The position numbers were made by a program, and so were the translations under genes. From positions 2,388,501-2,452,500 of the forward strand of contig JASXTE010000009.1 of the NCBI GenBank assembly GCA_030280995.1: a DNA stretch of 64,000 nucleotides. The letters run 5' to 3'. This DNA is from Hemileia vastatrix (Eukaryota; Basidiomycota; Pucciniomycetes; Pucciniales; Zaghouaniaceae). Below the pieces are notes generated by a model. It was given only the letters and a program-made list of their open reading frames with translations. It ran no database searches and was not told the DNA's origin. Below, piece by piece: positions 31,134 to 41,681 of this stretch. The stretch's first letter is position 1; each line of letters starts with the position of its first letter.

Positions 31134-33469
31134 TTATTCATCATTTTCACGAAACACTCTCTGCACTTCCTCATTGTCAATCTTCAACGTATTATGTAGT
31201 TCCTCCTGAAATGACAATATTGGATTGTTTTTATACAATATTAGAGTGAGAAGGTCAAAGATCAGTTTCTTGAGTCTGTTGAAATTACCAATCTGGGCTC
31301 CTGGAAGTTTCAAATATAACTGTAAGCTTAAATCTTTATCTTTTTTTTAAAAAATTGAAAATTATAATCCATATTTATATTTATGAATTCTATGAAATGA
31401 GAATTTACCTCTTGTTTTGACGACAGATTCTTTCTCTGTATCGGACACACTAGAAATCAAATATGCAAATTTTAAATATATATTTTCCCTCGCCCTTAGA
31501 TTTTTCAACGCCCTTTTTACTTCGATAATAAGTTTCAAAACATAAATTAATCGATTTTTCTGGGATTCATTATCTTTTGAGCTGTGTGTGAAATTTTGTA
31601 AGAGTGCTTGATCTGAGTTAGTGAGAGATATTTGTGTGTCTTCCATATTTTTAAATAAAATTTCTGTTAAGAAGTATAATGCTTGATATTTTAAGTCTAA
31701 GGGTGATGTGGAAAGAAAAAACATCAACAGTTAGGAAAGAAAATGAGCCAAAAACCATGCACCGTCACATTAAAATAAAATAAAAAGAAGAATAGAAATA
31801 AAGAAAGAAAGGGAGAACAATCCCACCTGGAGAATAATATTCTTTATGATATCTTATAGTCCTCTTGACGCAAGTCCTAAAATAATCGTTAAAGAAATCA
31901 TACTTTGTAGATAATTCCAAAAGCTCTTGGCAAGACTTTAAAGAAGCTGTATACTCTCCCACCAAACCATAAGCCATTGACTGAAGAATTGATGGGCGGA
32001 AGTCATATCTTTCGTCTATGAATTTTCCTTTTTATTTTATTTTATTTTTACATTTTTCAGAAAAGAAGGATGTCAAATTTATTTTTTGTTTTTACTCATG
32101 GATAGTCATATCAACTTACCTCGATTCGATTTTTCAAAAAAAGTAAAAGCATCACTGAAACATCCAACTAACGCTAAACCTCTTAGGAATTTTAGTTCCG
32201 CTTTGTATTCTACAACAACAAAGTGGAAGTAAGAGTAAAAAGCGAACAAAATAAGCCTAACTCTAATATTTTACTACGAAAAACAAAACCAAACATCATC
32301 AATCTCAAATTTTTACCTTTTCTACTTTCCTCAGTCGGAATAGTCAGGAAAAAGATCCATTGTACGGTTTCATCTCGGACTTTTTGATTTTGTAGTGGAC
32401 GTGGGCTCATTTCCCATTGGATAGTTTGAATAACTTTAGTACAGGTGTCGAGCTTACTATTAATTGCTGTCCGCGTATCTTTCGTGATCGGATCTAAGGA
32501 TAACCATATCAAAAGTTTTGTAAGGGAATTTTTTTTTATTTTAAAGTGACTTACGAGTAACTTCTGCGCCATACTTAGAAAGAACATAGCTTTCGAACGT
32601 ATGCGGCACCTCATCCGAAGTCTCCACTCTATTCCATTCCCAAAACAAATCCCAAAACAGATATATGCCATTTCTTTCCTTTTCAAATTCATCCAAAATT
32701 AAATCCAAATCTAGCGCCTCTTTAAACTGCCTCAGCATAATTTCTCTGTTTTCACTAGAGCTCACTGGAAAAGCATCTATTATTATCTCAATTGTAGTTG
32801 CTGAGATAGATGATAATTTTGGATATGTTGAGGTCTGGAAATTCGTTGTGGAAGATGATGAAGTGACAGAATTGTCATCCTTGTTTGAAATATTTCTTTT
32901 ACTTCCAACTACACAATCTAAAGTTAAAAAAATTATTGCCAAAATATGTTTAATTGGTAAGTAAGTTTGATTATCATAACAAATCATAAAAAACACTTTC
33001 TCTTCTAAAAAAAAGAAAAGGAAAAAGAGTCTCTACCCGGTTCTATCGAACTGAAAGAACCGGTTGTTGTGTTTAATTGTTGATTACCGTATTCATGTTG
33101 ACTTAATTCCCTCATCGAAGAAGACTTCACCAAGAAATCAGACGCAAAATTTTTCAAAATTGTTTTTTGAGCTTTTTTAGGTGGAAGGCTGATATCATCG
33201 CCAGGCAGCTGTGACATTTCAGTCGATGAAGTAGGTTTCTTACCATGTATTGATGATACGACGGTCTCAAATGGCGAAGGCTCTAGCTCTACAGAGCTCT
33301 TAGGGGAGTAGTGAACGTTGATTGGGTTTAAAATGGTGGAGGTGTTGAATGATATTTTTCTCTGTTCCTTAGAAAGCCCACATTTTGTGAAGTTAGTATT
33401 ACATTTTCCGCCTGGACTTTGGAGGTATATGATTATCACAAGCCTAACAATGAGTAAGGCTTTGGTCAT
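31134..33469 (-). CDS. Seven-exon gene for a predicted secreted protein of unknown function
   Basis: This is the only convincing host gene. Predicted exons (plus coordinates, read high to low): 33037-33469, 32555-32917, 32317-32493, 32120-32209, 31827-32015, 31409-31696, 31134-31300. Every junction is GT...AG, with donors such as GTAAGT and acceptors such as TTTAG. Introns are 61-130 bp, and all six interrupt after the first base of a codon (phase 1). The joined length is 1707 nt, about 568 residues, with no internal stop. The start MTKALLIVRLVIIIYLQS gives a signal peptide, then a Ser/Thr-rich region, then helical segments (FWDLFWEWNRVETSDEVPHT, LKFLRGLALVGCFSDAFTFF). I recognise no domain or catalytic motif. 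It could be a rust secreted (effector-like) protein. Confidence 0.8.
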
Positions 33470-33820
33470 GATGTAATGCACTGGTAAATAGGCTCTTGTA
33501 ATTTGACAATAAAGATAGAGGAGTGTCAAAGCTGTTGATTGATTATTATGAACAGAATGCTGCTAAATAGCTAATCTAAAATTTAATACGATATTCTACA
33601 CTTATATTGGAGGTGGTTGGCGCCGTTTTGCAAAGAATTGCGAGATATGTAAGACGAAAAATTGACACTTGGCCGCAAAATTGGCCTGTTTGAGCCGAAA
33701 ATTGCCACATTTTCCGTGTAATGTTTTGGATAATGTTTCCGAACTGCGCCAGTTTTTCTGATATAACTGTATGAACAAGACAATATCCTTTTGCAACAGC
33801 TCTGCCATAGCCAAATCACA
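33470..33820. other. Upstream region of the secreted-protein gene
   Basis: No gene is supported. Short open frames here have no recognisable content. It presumably contains the promoter of the minus-strand gene, but no clear core element was identified. Confidence 0.5.
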
Positions 33821-33983
33821 AATGCTTGCTGAATTTTTGACAAAAAAAAATCAGAGTTTCCCTCACAAACAAATGGTTTGCCTTTTCATAAGGAAGTATC
33901 CCCGACCTCCACACAACCCCTGAATAAGCAAACCATTTTTTGTGAGGTAAAGTTTAATTTTTTCGTCATAAATTCAACAAGCT
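33821..33983. repeat. Foldback element with about 60-bp arms
   Basis: 33821-33882 and 33928-33983 are imperfect inverted repeats (AATGCTTGCTGAATTTTTGA against AAGCTTGTTGAATTTATGA; both end in GGTTTGC), separated by about 45 bp. The size and shape suit a small foldback or MITE-like insertion. No target duplication was identified. Confidence 0.6.
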
Positions 33984-34150
33984 TTTGAGGCATGGTTGTA
34001 ATTTGAATTTGAACAATTTGCGATACACGTCTCGTTAGGATTGAAGACATGTCACACTACCAATATTTTGCCGACACCCAGCGGGAGCGTCACCACAGCG
34101 TTCGCACTTTTCCGCACAAAAACTTTTGAGACCACGTGCCAACAGCCGAC

Positions 34151-34186
34151 ATCGCACCCTAGGTGCGATATACCCTATAGGTATAT
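34151..34186. repeat. Two adjacent perfect hairpins
   Basis: ATCGCACC-CTA-GGTGCGAT (34151-34169) is followed immediately, with shared AT, by ATATACC-CTATA-GGTATAT (34168-34186). No associated gene is seen. Confidence 0.6.
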
Positions 34187-34534
34187 TTTCCAGTGGGTTG
34201 GGTATATTCTAGGGAAGGGGACATAGACTGAGGGTAAATTCTCTAGTTGTGACGGAAAAAAATTCATTGAATATCATTTTTCATGCAGGTCATGTTTCAT
34301 CTTTCTTTTCAAATAATTTCTCATTTAAAAAAAATTGTATAAAACTTGTTTTAAAAAATATCTTGGGCTGATTTTATTTTGGCAGAATGAAAAAAAAAAA
34401 ATAATAATCAACGTTGGTTTGCAAGAAACAATGATTTTTTGCAAAAAAAAAACAAAGAAAAATCTTTTCATAATTTCACTAAGCACTAAGTAAGATATCA
34501 CCAATCACTATGCCCAAAGTGAAATATACCCAAT

Positions 34535-34565
34535 AGGGTGTATCAATGTTCAGGGATCCGCAATT
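34535..34565 (+). repeat. Left terminal inverted repeat of Harbinger A
   Basis: It pairs with 41682-41712 over about 30 bp with a few mismatches. The outermost bases are AGGG and the preceding AAT is the target duplication. Confidence 0.88.
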
Positions 34566-34618
34566 AGGGATCAGGAATTTTTTTTTCCGGGATCAGACAT
34601 TATTAATTGCGGAAGATT

Positions 34619-34650
34619 CTTATCCACTAGCCCCAGGGCTAGTGGATAAG
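34619..34650. repeat. Subterminal perfect palindrome of Harbinger A
   Basis: CTTATCCACTAGCCC and its exact complement are separated by CA (15-bp arms, 2-bp loop), 85 bp from the left end. Copy B keeps it with a few changes (about 42034-42065). A transposase or Myb-protein binding site is possible. Confidence 0.75.
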
Positions 34651-34871
34651 GAATCCACGATAATGCATTATCCCGCCTCTTATACCCCAATTTCCATTCC
34701 TAATTCCTGATCCCAAACTCATCTCATCCATGATGGATTTGCAAGAAAGTCACATGACTCATAATTGCTGATGCCATCCTTAAGTCTTTCCTCACTCTAT
34801 GCTACTTAATTTTGGTGGCAAACACTTAAGTTTTTTTTTCTATCTACACACCCCAACTGCACATTTGGCGG

Positions 34872-35965
34872 TGTAGACAATCCTATAGTACTAGCTATAG
34901 GCCTTGACCAAGGGAGTTGGAGAAAAACCAGAGAGAAAATCCCCTGTCCCTTTAGAAAAATAGAGTGAGATTTACTTGCTAAAGTAAGTTGGTTCCTGTT
35001 TTGCTAAAGACCCCTTTTAAACACACTTGACTGCTTGATGAGCCAAGAAAGTAGTCACCAGATAGACTACCAGACCAAAGAACTGAAATGTAGAACAAAG
35101 TCCACACCAGAGACAGCAAAGATACTTGATGTAGGCTGCAAATCCACACCAGAGACAGCAATAATACTTGCTATAGCTTGCAAGACTATAACAGAGAAAA
35201 CAGTTGCTAAAGTTAAGTTAAATGAAGAACTCACTTGCAACAAACACAGCCAATTGTGGCCAGAAAACAGTGAAAACTGAGTGAGGAACAATGAGATCAC
35301 CTCTGGATGGTTGTATGATGATTAAGGTTGCCCCAAACTGTCTTATTCACTATATACACACAGACCACTAACTAAGAGCCCATGCGCACCCACCAATCTG
35401 GCGCCTGTACCTGCCAAATTGCATAAAAAACCCTCCTGGAGCGCTCCCCAACCTCCTAAAACAGAGGCGGGCGGGCCACCCGATGTCGGAGATGCTGCCT
35501 GAAGCGGCCCGGCCTCCCTGAAGCCAGAAAACCAATAAAAACCACTAATCTACTTAGAAAAATTAGCTACAACTACTAAAACCTTTAAAACACGGAATTT
35601 CACTATAACAACACTGAGACATGAAATATAGAGAAAAATTAGCTCTATCCAATGGTACTAAGCACTTAACCCTAAGACTTAAGGTTAGTCCGTAAAACAC
35701 AAAAAATAAAATTAAACAGCAATCTTTTATAAATGAAAAATGAGGAAATGACCCCTTAAAACTCAGAATATGAAAAATGTCTTCAAGACATAAAATATAG
35801 AGAAAAGCCAGGGCTATCCAATGATAGTACCCACATACCCGCAGACCCAATATCCACGGAATAAAACCAGAAAAATACCAAATTCCTTAACAGATGTCAA
35901 TTAAGACATGCACAAACAGCGCCAAATCACACAACAAAGGCCCCTGCCAATGTTGGAAGACCACA
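34872..35965. mobile_element. 1.09-kb insertion in Harbinger A, solo-LTR-like
   Basis: Copy B reads straight through GGCGGTGAATTCCC, whereas copy A is split there by 1094 bp beginning TGTAGACAATCC and ending AGACCACA. GCGG is repeated on both sides (34868-34871 and 35966-35969). TG...CA ends and the lack of coding suggest a solo LTR or non-autonomous element. Inside are a 45-bp direct repeat (CCACACCAGAGACAGCAA at 35102 and 35146), a second direct repeat (AAATATAGAGAAAA at 35614 and 35790) and a GC-rich patch at 35390-35520. Short open frames inside have no recognisable product. Confidence 0.75.
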
Positions 35966-36013
35966 GCGGTGAATTCCCACTTCACTCATCACATAACCCT
36001 TCCACCGGCAACA

Positions 36014-37275
36014 ATGAAACACCTCTCTACTAGACGGCTACTTCACTCCACTATTAATGCCATCACTTTACTTTTAGTTCTCTACTATAAATCTGACTCT
36101 GATTTGGAAGATGCTTTAGCTTATATGTGTTTTCTTTCCAAAAAGTGTTACATCATCACCAGGGGGCCAAATATTTATCATGATCCCCGATATGATCTGG
36201 CCTCCATTCTCAACATTCCTCATTAAAACTTCACACAACTTTTTAGAACTTCTCCCGATTCTTTCTTCAAACTTTATCAACTCATCTCCAATCATCCTAT
36301 CTTCCATAACAATTCTCATAACAAACAGCGTAATCCTGCCATCCAACTTGCTGTTGCTCTATGTTGCTTTGGCTCAAATGGAAATGGTGCTGCCGTAGGA
36401 CGTTTGGATAATCTCTTTAACATAGGATATGGTACCGTGATATTATACACCAAGCGCTGTATGATTGCTATCCTTTCCCTCAAGTCTCAAACTCTTGCTT
36501 GGCCAACTCCAGAACAGCGACTTGAATCCTCTCAAGTAATGCAAGCTGAAGGTTTCCCTGGCTGTATAGGTTTTGTTGATGGCACAACCATCCCTTTGAG
36601 TCAAAAGCCTGCTCATGATGGCAACCATTATTTTGATCGCAAAAAAGGTTTCTTCAAAATCTTCTCCAAGTTCTCATCTTTCACAATCTAACTTTTTATC
36701 TTCTTTCTAGATACTCTATTGCCGTTCAACTTGTATGTGATGTCAATAAAAAATTTATTGCTTTTCACAGTGGCTTCCCTGGATCATGTCATGACTCTTC
36801 CGTCTTCCAAAGAATGAGGATTTCTCAATCCCCTGAATCATACTTTGACGAATCTCAGTACCTCCTTGCAGACTCAGCATATGCAAGTGGAAAGTACATT
36901 ATACCTGCTTTCCGTGGTGCAAATTCAGAAAATGACCCCAAAACTGCCTTTAATTATCACCTTGCACAATCAAGAGTACAAATTGAACATGCTATAGGTA
37001 TTTTAAAGGGACAATTCTCTAGTCTTTGGGAGCTCAGAATCCAATTTCAAAAAAAATTGGAGATCAAAACTGCAAATCATTGGATCTTGACTTGCGTAAT
37101 ACTCCACAATATTCTAGCTGATTTAAAGGATGAGTGGAATGATCTTTATGAAGAAGAGGATCCTGAACCACCACCGGCACTCCCCTCCCTTGATTCACAA
37201 ATCATTCAATCAACTGGCATACGCTCCATTATAATGCCAATTACTCTCCAACATTTCACTTTGCAACACTTTTAA
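36014..37275 (+). pseudogene. Harbinger A DDE transposase
   Basis: It cuts and joins the element ends. The start MKHLSTRRLLHST is followed by SDSDLEDALAYMCFLSKKC and HDPRYDLASILNIPH. A TAA follows at 36224-36226, where copy B reads on (NIPQLNFTQLF). The DDE_Tnp_4 core has catalytic Asp in CIGFVDGTTIP, Asp in PGSCHDSSVFQ, the LLADSAYASGKYI signature and Glu in QIEHAIGILKGQF. A short intron-like stretch (36649-36710, GTTTCT...TTTCTAG) precedes YSIAVQLVCD, but the phases do not match exactly, so an indel is likely. It ends in an acidic tail (NDLYEEEDPEPP). One stop plus a doubtful splice make it probably inactive. Confidence 0.87.
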
Positions 37276-38520
37276 TTTTTAATTTTTATTTTTTCATACT
37301 TTCCAAATGTCATCTTTGTGTACTTTATTGACTTGGTTTTGTATTTTGGTTTGTTGCATATTCATTTTTTTTTGAATTTACGGTGAATATCTTTTTTTTT
37401 GATGGCTCATTGGTTTTCTTTCACCAGCTCAACATGAAATCACATATTTTCTGAAATTGCATATTTTGTCAGTGATTTTTTTTTTTCATTCATCCCTCAT
37501 ATCCTTGTCCTATTCTCCTCCAACATCCCTTAAACAATTTGGTTTCATTCATTTTGTCATCTCATCTCTCCAGGTAAGTCATTTTATTCATTTTTTTTGA
37601 TTTTTTGATTACTAATTATATTTTTTTTGTTTTTTTCTGTTTATTTTATTTTTTTTATCAAAATTTTTTTTGTAAGTGGTTATTTTGGATTTCAATGGTA
37701 TAATTAACCTTTTTTTTCTCTCCCTCTTTACTTTCTTTTTTAGCTCCATCACCCTACTCTTCATCCCTCCTTGGCATGGTCATTATCCCCCCTTTCCCTT
37801 ATTTCACTTTTTTTTGGCTCCATTTCATTGAAACACATACATTGCACATTCTTTATGCATTTCACTTACTCCATATTCAATTTCCCCACAATTCCAACAT
37901 CAATCTTTCTCACTCTATTTTTCCTACTTTTCAATCAAGGTAAGTTTCATCTCCTTTTTTTCATGCCTATATGATATCTCATTCCTTTTATAAAAACTTC
38001 ATACTTAAATATATGTATGACTCTTATCTGGATAACAGTGAACTTATAAAACTCCTTTTGATCTCATCTTCATTACCACTTTTCAAGTTTTTGTAAAATT
38101 TTGAAAATCAGACTATGAATTAGATTTAGGTTTATTCAAATCTAATGTTCTTTTTACTGAAGATTCTCCTGAAGGCTACCTTTCAATTCCTACAAACAGA
38201 TTTAAATTTGATTCAGTGGTTGCTGAGATATTGACTGTTAAATTTGAGCCTTTTTTTTCCCAATTTAAATTTTTATTTCATTTTTTTATGTAACAAATTA
38301 GGGTTAGAATTATTTAAATCGCATGTCCTTTAACTGAAGATTTTACTAAATCATATCTTTCATTTTCACAAACAGGTTTGAATTAGGTTCAGTGGTTGCT
38401 GAGATTTTGACCTTTGAAGTTGAGCCTTTTTTCCGAATTTCACTTGTCTTATTTCACATTTTTATATTGCATATTTAGAGGATAAGGATTCTGAAACTCT
38501 TATATGATTATTATCTAGGC
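37276..38520. other. Non-coding spacer conserved between Harbinger A and B
   Basis: Very T- and C-rich on the plus strand. It matches 57267-58475 almost throughout, ending at the shared ATTATCTAGGCATTT. Repeated phrases such as CAAACAG and GTTGCTGAGAT...GACCTTTGA...TTGAGCC occur twice (38191-38257 and 38373-38430). Some TTTCAATCAAG|GTAAGTTTC-like junctions suggest introns of a transcript. No long open frame. Confidence 0.6.
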
Positions 38521-38543
38521 ATTTCAATTATATAGGCATATAT

Positions 38544-39164
38544 TTGTTGGTCAAGAATATCACTAAAGCTCAAAAAGATGAAGATTTTCGCTTATGGGAC
38601 ACTCTACCTTCCTTTGACTCTTTTCTTGCTTTTCAACTCAACAAGCTCTGTAATAAAGCATTTGAAAAAAATCATGAACTTGCAACCAAAGTTGGAATAC
38701 CGAATTGGTGTGACTCCGAATTGGAAGATATCAGCCACGAATATCTTTTATTTTCTAATGTTATTATCACTCATTCTGGATTCCACAATAGGATTCATAT
38801 CAATAGGAATGATGCCAATTTTCTTACTTTTGGAATATTCTCATATATCAATCCGATAACAGGCCACCCAATACAATCTCCAGCTAAAATCAAAGGACAT
38901 GGTTTATATTTTCCAGACCACCAGTGCATCATTGATTTTGGTTTGGGAAATGGTATCATCGAAACTATTTGGAATTCTTCTAAGGATAATCATCAAATGA
39001 CCAAAGCTCCTCCTGGTTTGGAATCCTGTCAAGATTTCACTCATTTCGGTTGCTCATTTCAAATCAGTAATAAGTTGATACAAAGAATCAATAAGGTAAA
39101 GAAAGAAGGTAAAGTTATTCGATTTAAAAAAAATTTATCTAGATCCAAAAAGTATGGGGATTAG
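38544..39164 (+). CDS. Tet/JBP-like 2-oxoglutarate/Fe(II) oxygenase, Harbinger A cargo
   Basis: 206 residues, uninterrupted. It resembles proteins annotated as Tet-like 2OG-Fe(II) oxygenases in rust fungi; members of the Tet/JBP family oxidise methylated cytosine or thymine in DNA. Visible core: NVIITHSGFHNRIHINRNDA (the H-x-D metal site region), TFGIFSYINPITGHPI, GLYFPDHQCIIDFG, GIIETIWNSSKDNHQ (probable distal His) and FTHFGCSFQ. The metal-site Asp is Asn here (HIN), while copy B keeps HLD, so activity of this copy is doubtful. It is shorter than the usual rust proteins, and N-terminal exons may be missing. It lies between the transposase and the Myb gene. Confidence 0.72.
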   Translation: MLVKNITKAQKDEDFRLWDTLPSFDSFLAFQLNKLCNKAFEKNHELATKVGIPNWCDSELEDISHEYLLFSNVIITHSGFHNRIHINRNDANFLTFGIFSYINPITGHPIQSPAKIKGHGLYFPDHQCIIDFGLGNGIIETIWNSSKDNHQMTKAPPGLESCQDFTHFGCSFQISNKLIQRINKVKKEGKVIRFKKNLSRSKKYGD

Positions 39165-39460
39165 AGTTGTCATCGAAAATTTTATATTTTTTCATAAATT
39201 TTTAGTAAATATTTTTTATGTATCAATTTCCTCAACTAAAGTAATGGGCCAACGACCTTGTGTTGTATAACAGGTAATCATGATAACATTTATTTGTTTC
39301 ATGGGGTTCCTCTTGCCTATACCTGTGGAAAGTCCCAAACTTTTGTTTCTCGACTTGGTCTGCATTTTGGCTTGAGGAATTGTCATTACTTTAAACTAGG
39401 GAAATTGATATATATTAGATATTTATTTAATAATTTATGTAATTATATTAAATTTAGATG
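39165..39460. other. Short non-coding stretch after the oxygenase gene
   Basis: AT-rich, with no supported gene. The small open frame at 39258-39461 has no recognisable content. Confidence 0.5.
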
Positions 39461-39880
39461 ACTTCCACCCCTTACTTCAATAAAATGCAGGGGGGGGTAT
39501 TGCCAAATTTTCAAATCTGACATGTGAAATTGATGACTTAGAAAAATTTTGGTGATACCCACCCCTTGCTTCAATAAAATGCAGGGGAGAGTATTGCCAA
39601 TTTTTTTAAACAGATATAGAATTTTTTTGACTTGTAAATATTTTTGTGATACCCGTCCCTTACTTCAATAAAATCCATGGGGGGTTTTGCCAAAATTTCT
39701 TATAGGACTTGTGAAATTCTTGACATGTAAGAATTTTTGGGATACCGGTAAAATGCAGGGGGTAGTAAAGCCAAATTTTCATATAAAACTTTCAAGATTC
39801 ATGACATGAAAGAATTTTTGTGATACCCACCCCTTACTTCAAAATAATCCAGGGGTGGGGGATTGTCAAATTTTCAAAGG
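39460..39880. repeat. Tandem array with C-run/G-run hairpins and AATAAA, Harbinger A
   Basis: About five units of 80-95 bp: GATACC(C)ACCCCTTACTTC, AATAAAATGCAGGGGGG, TATTGCCAAATTTTC. The C-run and G-run can pair, with AATAAA in the loop. It lies between two convergent genes. Confidence 0.8.
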
Positions 39881-40012
39881 AGACTTGAAAATTTTATTTA
39901 AAAAAAGGATATTTAACATTAAAATATGATATTTCAAGAAATAAAGAAAATAATTGTAAAATTTATGTACAAATAAATATAAACACATGAAGTGTGAAAG
40001 AAATAAAAGAAA

Positions 40013-41370
40013 CTAGTCAACAAAAAATTTCATTAATTGTTCTATTTCTTCAACAGATTTTTTTGCTTTAATGCATTCGATCAAGAAATCTTTCTTTTTA
40101 GAACTTTCTTGAAGATCATGCTTACACTTCATCTGTTCCATTAAGTTTTGATGCTTGAGTGTTTTTTCCTCTTTTTTGGATTTTTCAATACTAAGAGTTA
40201 TCTCAAACTTCTTCTCCTCCAAATCTTGGACCCAATCATCCTTCTGTAAGGAGAGCTCGTACTTCCTCTCTTCCAAATCTTGTACTCTGTCATCCCTCCT
40301 TAAAGAGAGCTCGTATTTCTTCTTTTCAAAGCTTAGAGTCTCTTTAGCAATTTCCACTTGTTCTAGAGTGAGAATAAAAATTAACATAAGGTAGAAGAAA
40401 AGCAGAGTAAAGTAATAAGAGGTATGATATCACTTACCAGCATCACGTTTCTCTAAAAACTGTTCCATCAAAGAAAAAGGTGTTTGTGATGAAGTATCAC
40501 TTTTTCGTCTTCTTTGGGAGAGGAAATTTAGACTACTTGAAGCCCTTCTCTTTTTGTTCAACGTAGCATTTTCCTCCTCATCATTGTCACTAGCTTCAGA
40601 CTCAGTTGATTGAGGATCCTGGGTTTGTTCATCAGCCTTTTAAGAAATAAGAAAAAGATAAGTAAATAAAAAATAGAAAAGATAAGATAAAAGAAAAAAG
40701 AAACAGACCTGAGTTAGATTTGGTTGGGTTAAATCACCTATAGGATCTACAGAAAAGCTATCTAGATATGTGTCATTCAAATGAGGGGAGGCTTGAGTGG
40801 AGGAATAGGATGGGAAAAGATTTGCTTCGACATCATGTTTGGAGATAGGATCTTCTCCATCCAACATGTTTACAGGATTAACATCAGCTCGCTCTCCAAA
40901 AATTGCATCCATCTCTTTAAAGTAAGGACATAAAGAATCAAGTTTATTGTCTATGGATTTTATGCCCTTAGTAATATCATTGTCGGTAATCCCAAAACCA
41001 CTGGAAGATGAAAGAGCCTTTGCCTTCTTGTATTTTGCTTGGTAATGCTTGAAGCGTTCAGACATCTGTTTAGGCAAAAGATCAATCCTTCCCTTAGTCT
41101 TATTGCGTAATTCATTTGCCATTAGAAGATAGCCATTAACTTTTGATGGGGGGGCCGTCCTACTTTAGTGGCATACTCAGTACCAAAACAAGAATCATAG
41201 TTAGATTTGGTTTTCAGCCAGTTGATAAGAATGAGATGTTCATCTTTTTTTAATTGAACAGTCTTTGATTTCTCAGCTGGGCGGGGGAAAGAGGAAGTAG
41301 TGGGAATTGAAGAACAACTAGGTGATGGCTGCCTTTGAGAAGATCTAGGATGACGAGGAATGTTATTATA
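40013..41370 (-). pseudogene. Harbinger A Myb-like/coiled-coil accessory protein
   Basis: PIF/Harbinger elements need a Myb/SANT-like partner that helps the transposase bind DNA. Read from high to low: a basic N-terminus (HPRSSQRQPSPS); a Myb-like region (KDEHLILINWLKTKSNYDS, YATKVGRPP, ANELRNKTKGRIDLL, RFKHYQAKYKKAK); a linker (LCPYFKEMDAIFGERADVN); an intron near 40640; an acidic Ser-rich exon (QSTESEASDNDEEENATL); an intron; then a long coiled coil with a repeated 15-residue block (ERKYELSLQKDDWVQDLEE). A C-run at about 41148-41154 shifts the frame relative to copy C, and the start ATG of copy B (MPHH) reads ATT here, so it is probably broken. Confidence 0.78.
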
Positions 41371-41681
41371 AATGAAGATGAAAAGGAGCAGAAACAAGCA
41401 GATGAGATAGTGAAATGAAAAGGAGAAGAATCAAATAGATGAAATGGGGAGAAATTCTGAGCGGATAGAATGAACAGGATGGGATGAGAATGGAAGTGCG
41501 CAGCAAGGTAGAAGGCTGGGATATCCAGAAAGTTGTCCAAGATGTGGTTATCAAATATTGAGGATAAAAATGTCAGATAAGAGGTGAACATTGACACGTA
41601 AAGTGTCTAATAACCCAATTATTAGCAAAAATAATTGCAGAAGATAATTGGGGTATGCAGATTATTTTCCGCAATTAATTT

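Noticed and set aside
35563..35850. 95-codon minus-strand frame in the 1.09-kb insertion
   Set aside because: Two direct repeats inside give repeated hydrophobic text; no known domain or start context.
36649..36710. A confirmed intron in the Harbinger A transposase
   Set aside because: Good GT and AG are present, but the phases before and after do not agree with the expected RKxxYSIAVQ join, so it is reported only as intron-like.
37723..37974. Hydrophobic small open frames in the Harbinger spacers (also 57299-57944)
   Set aside because: T/C-rich sequence gives Phe/Ser/Leu-rich frames by chance. They are shared between copies only because the DNA is shared.
41250..41597. 115-codon minus-strand frame at the Harbinger A right end
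   Set aside because: Overlaps the Myb gene start in another frame and the non-coding end; no recognisable content.
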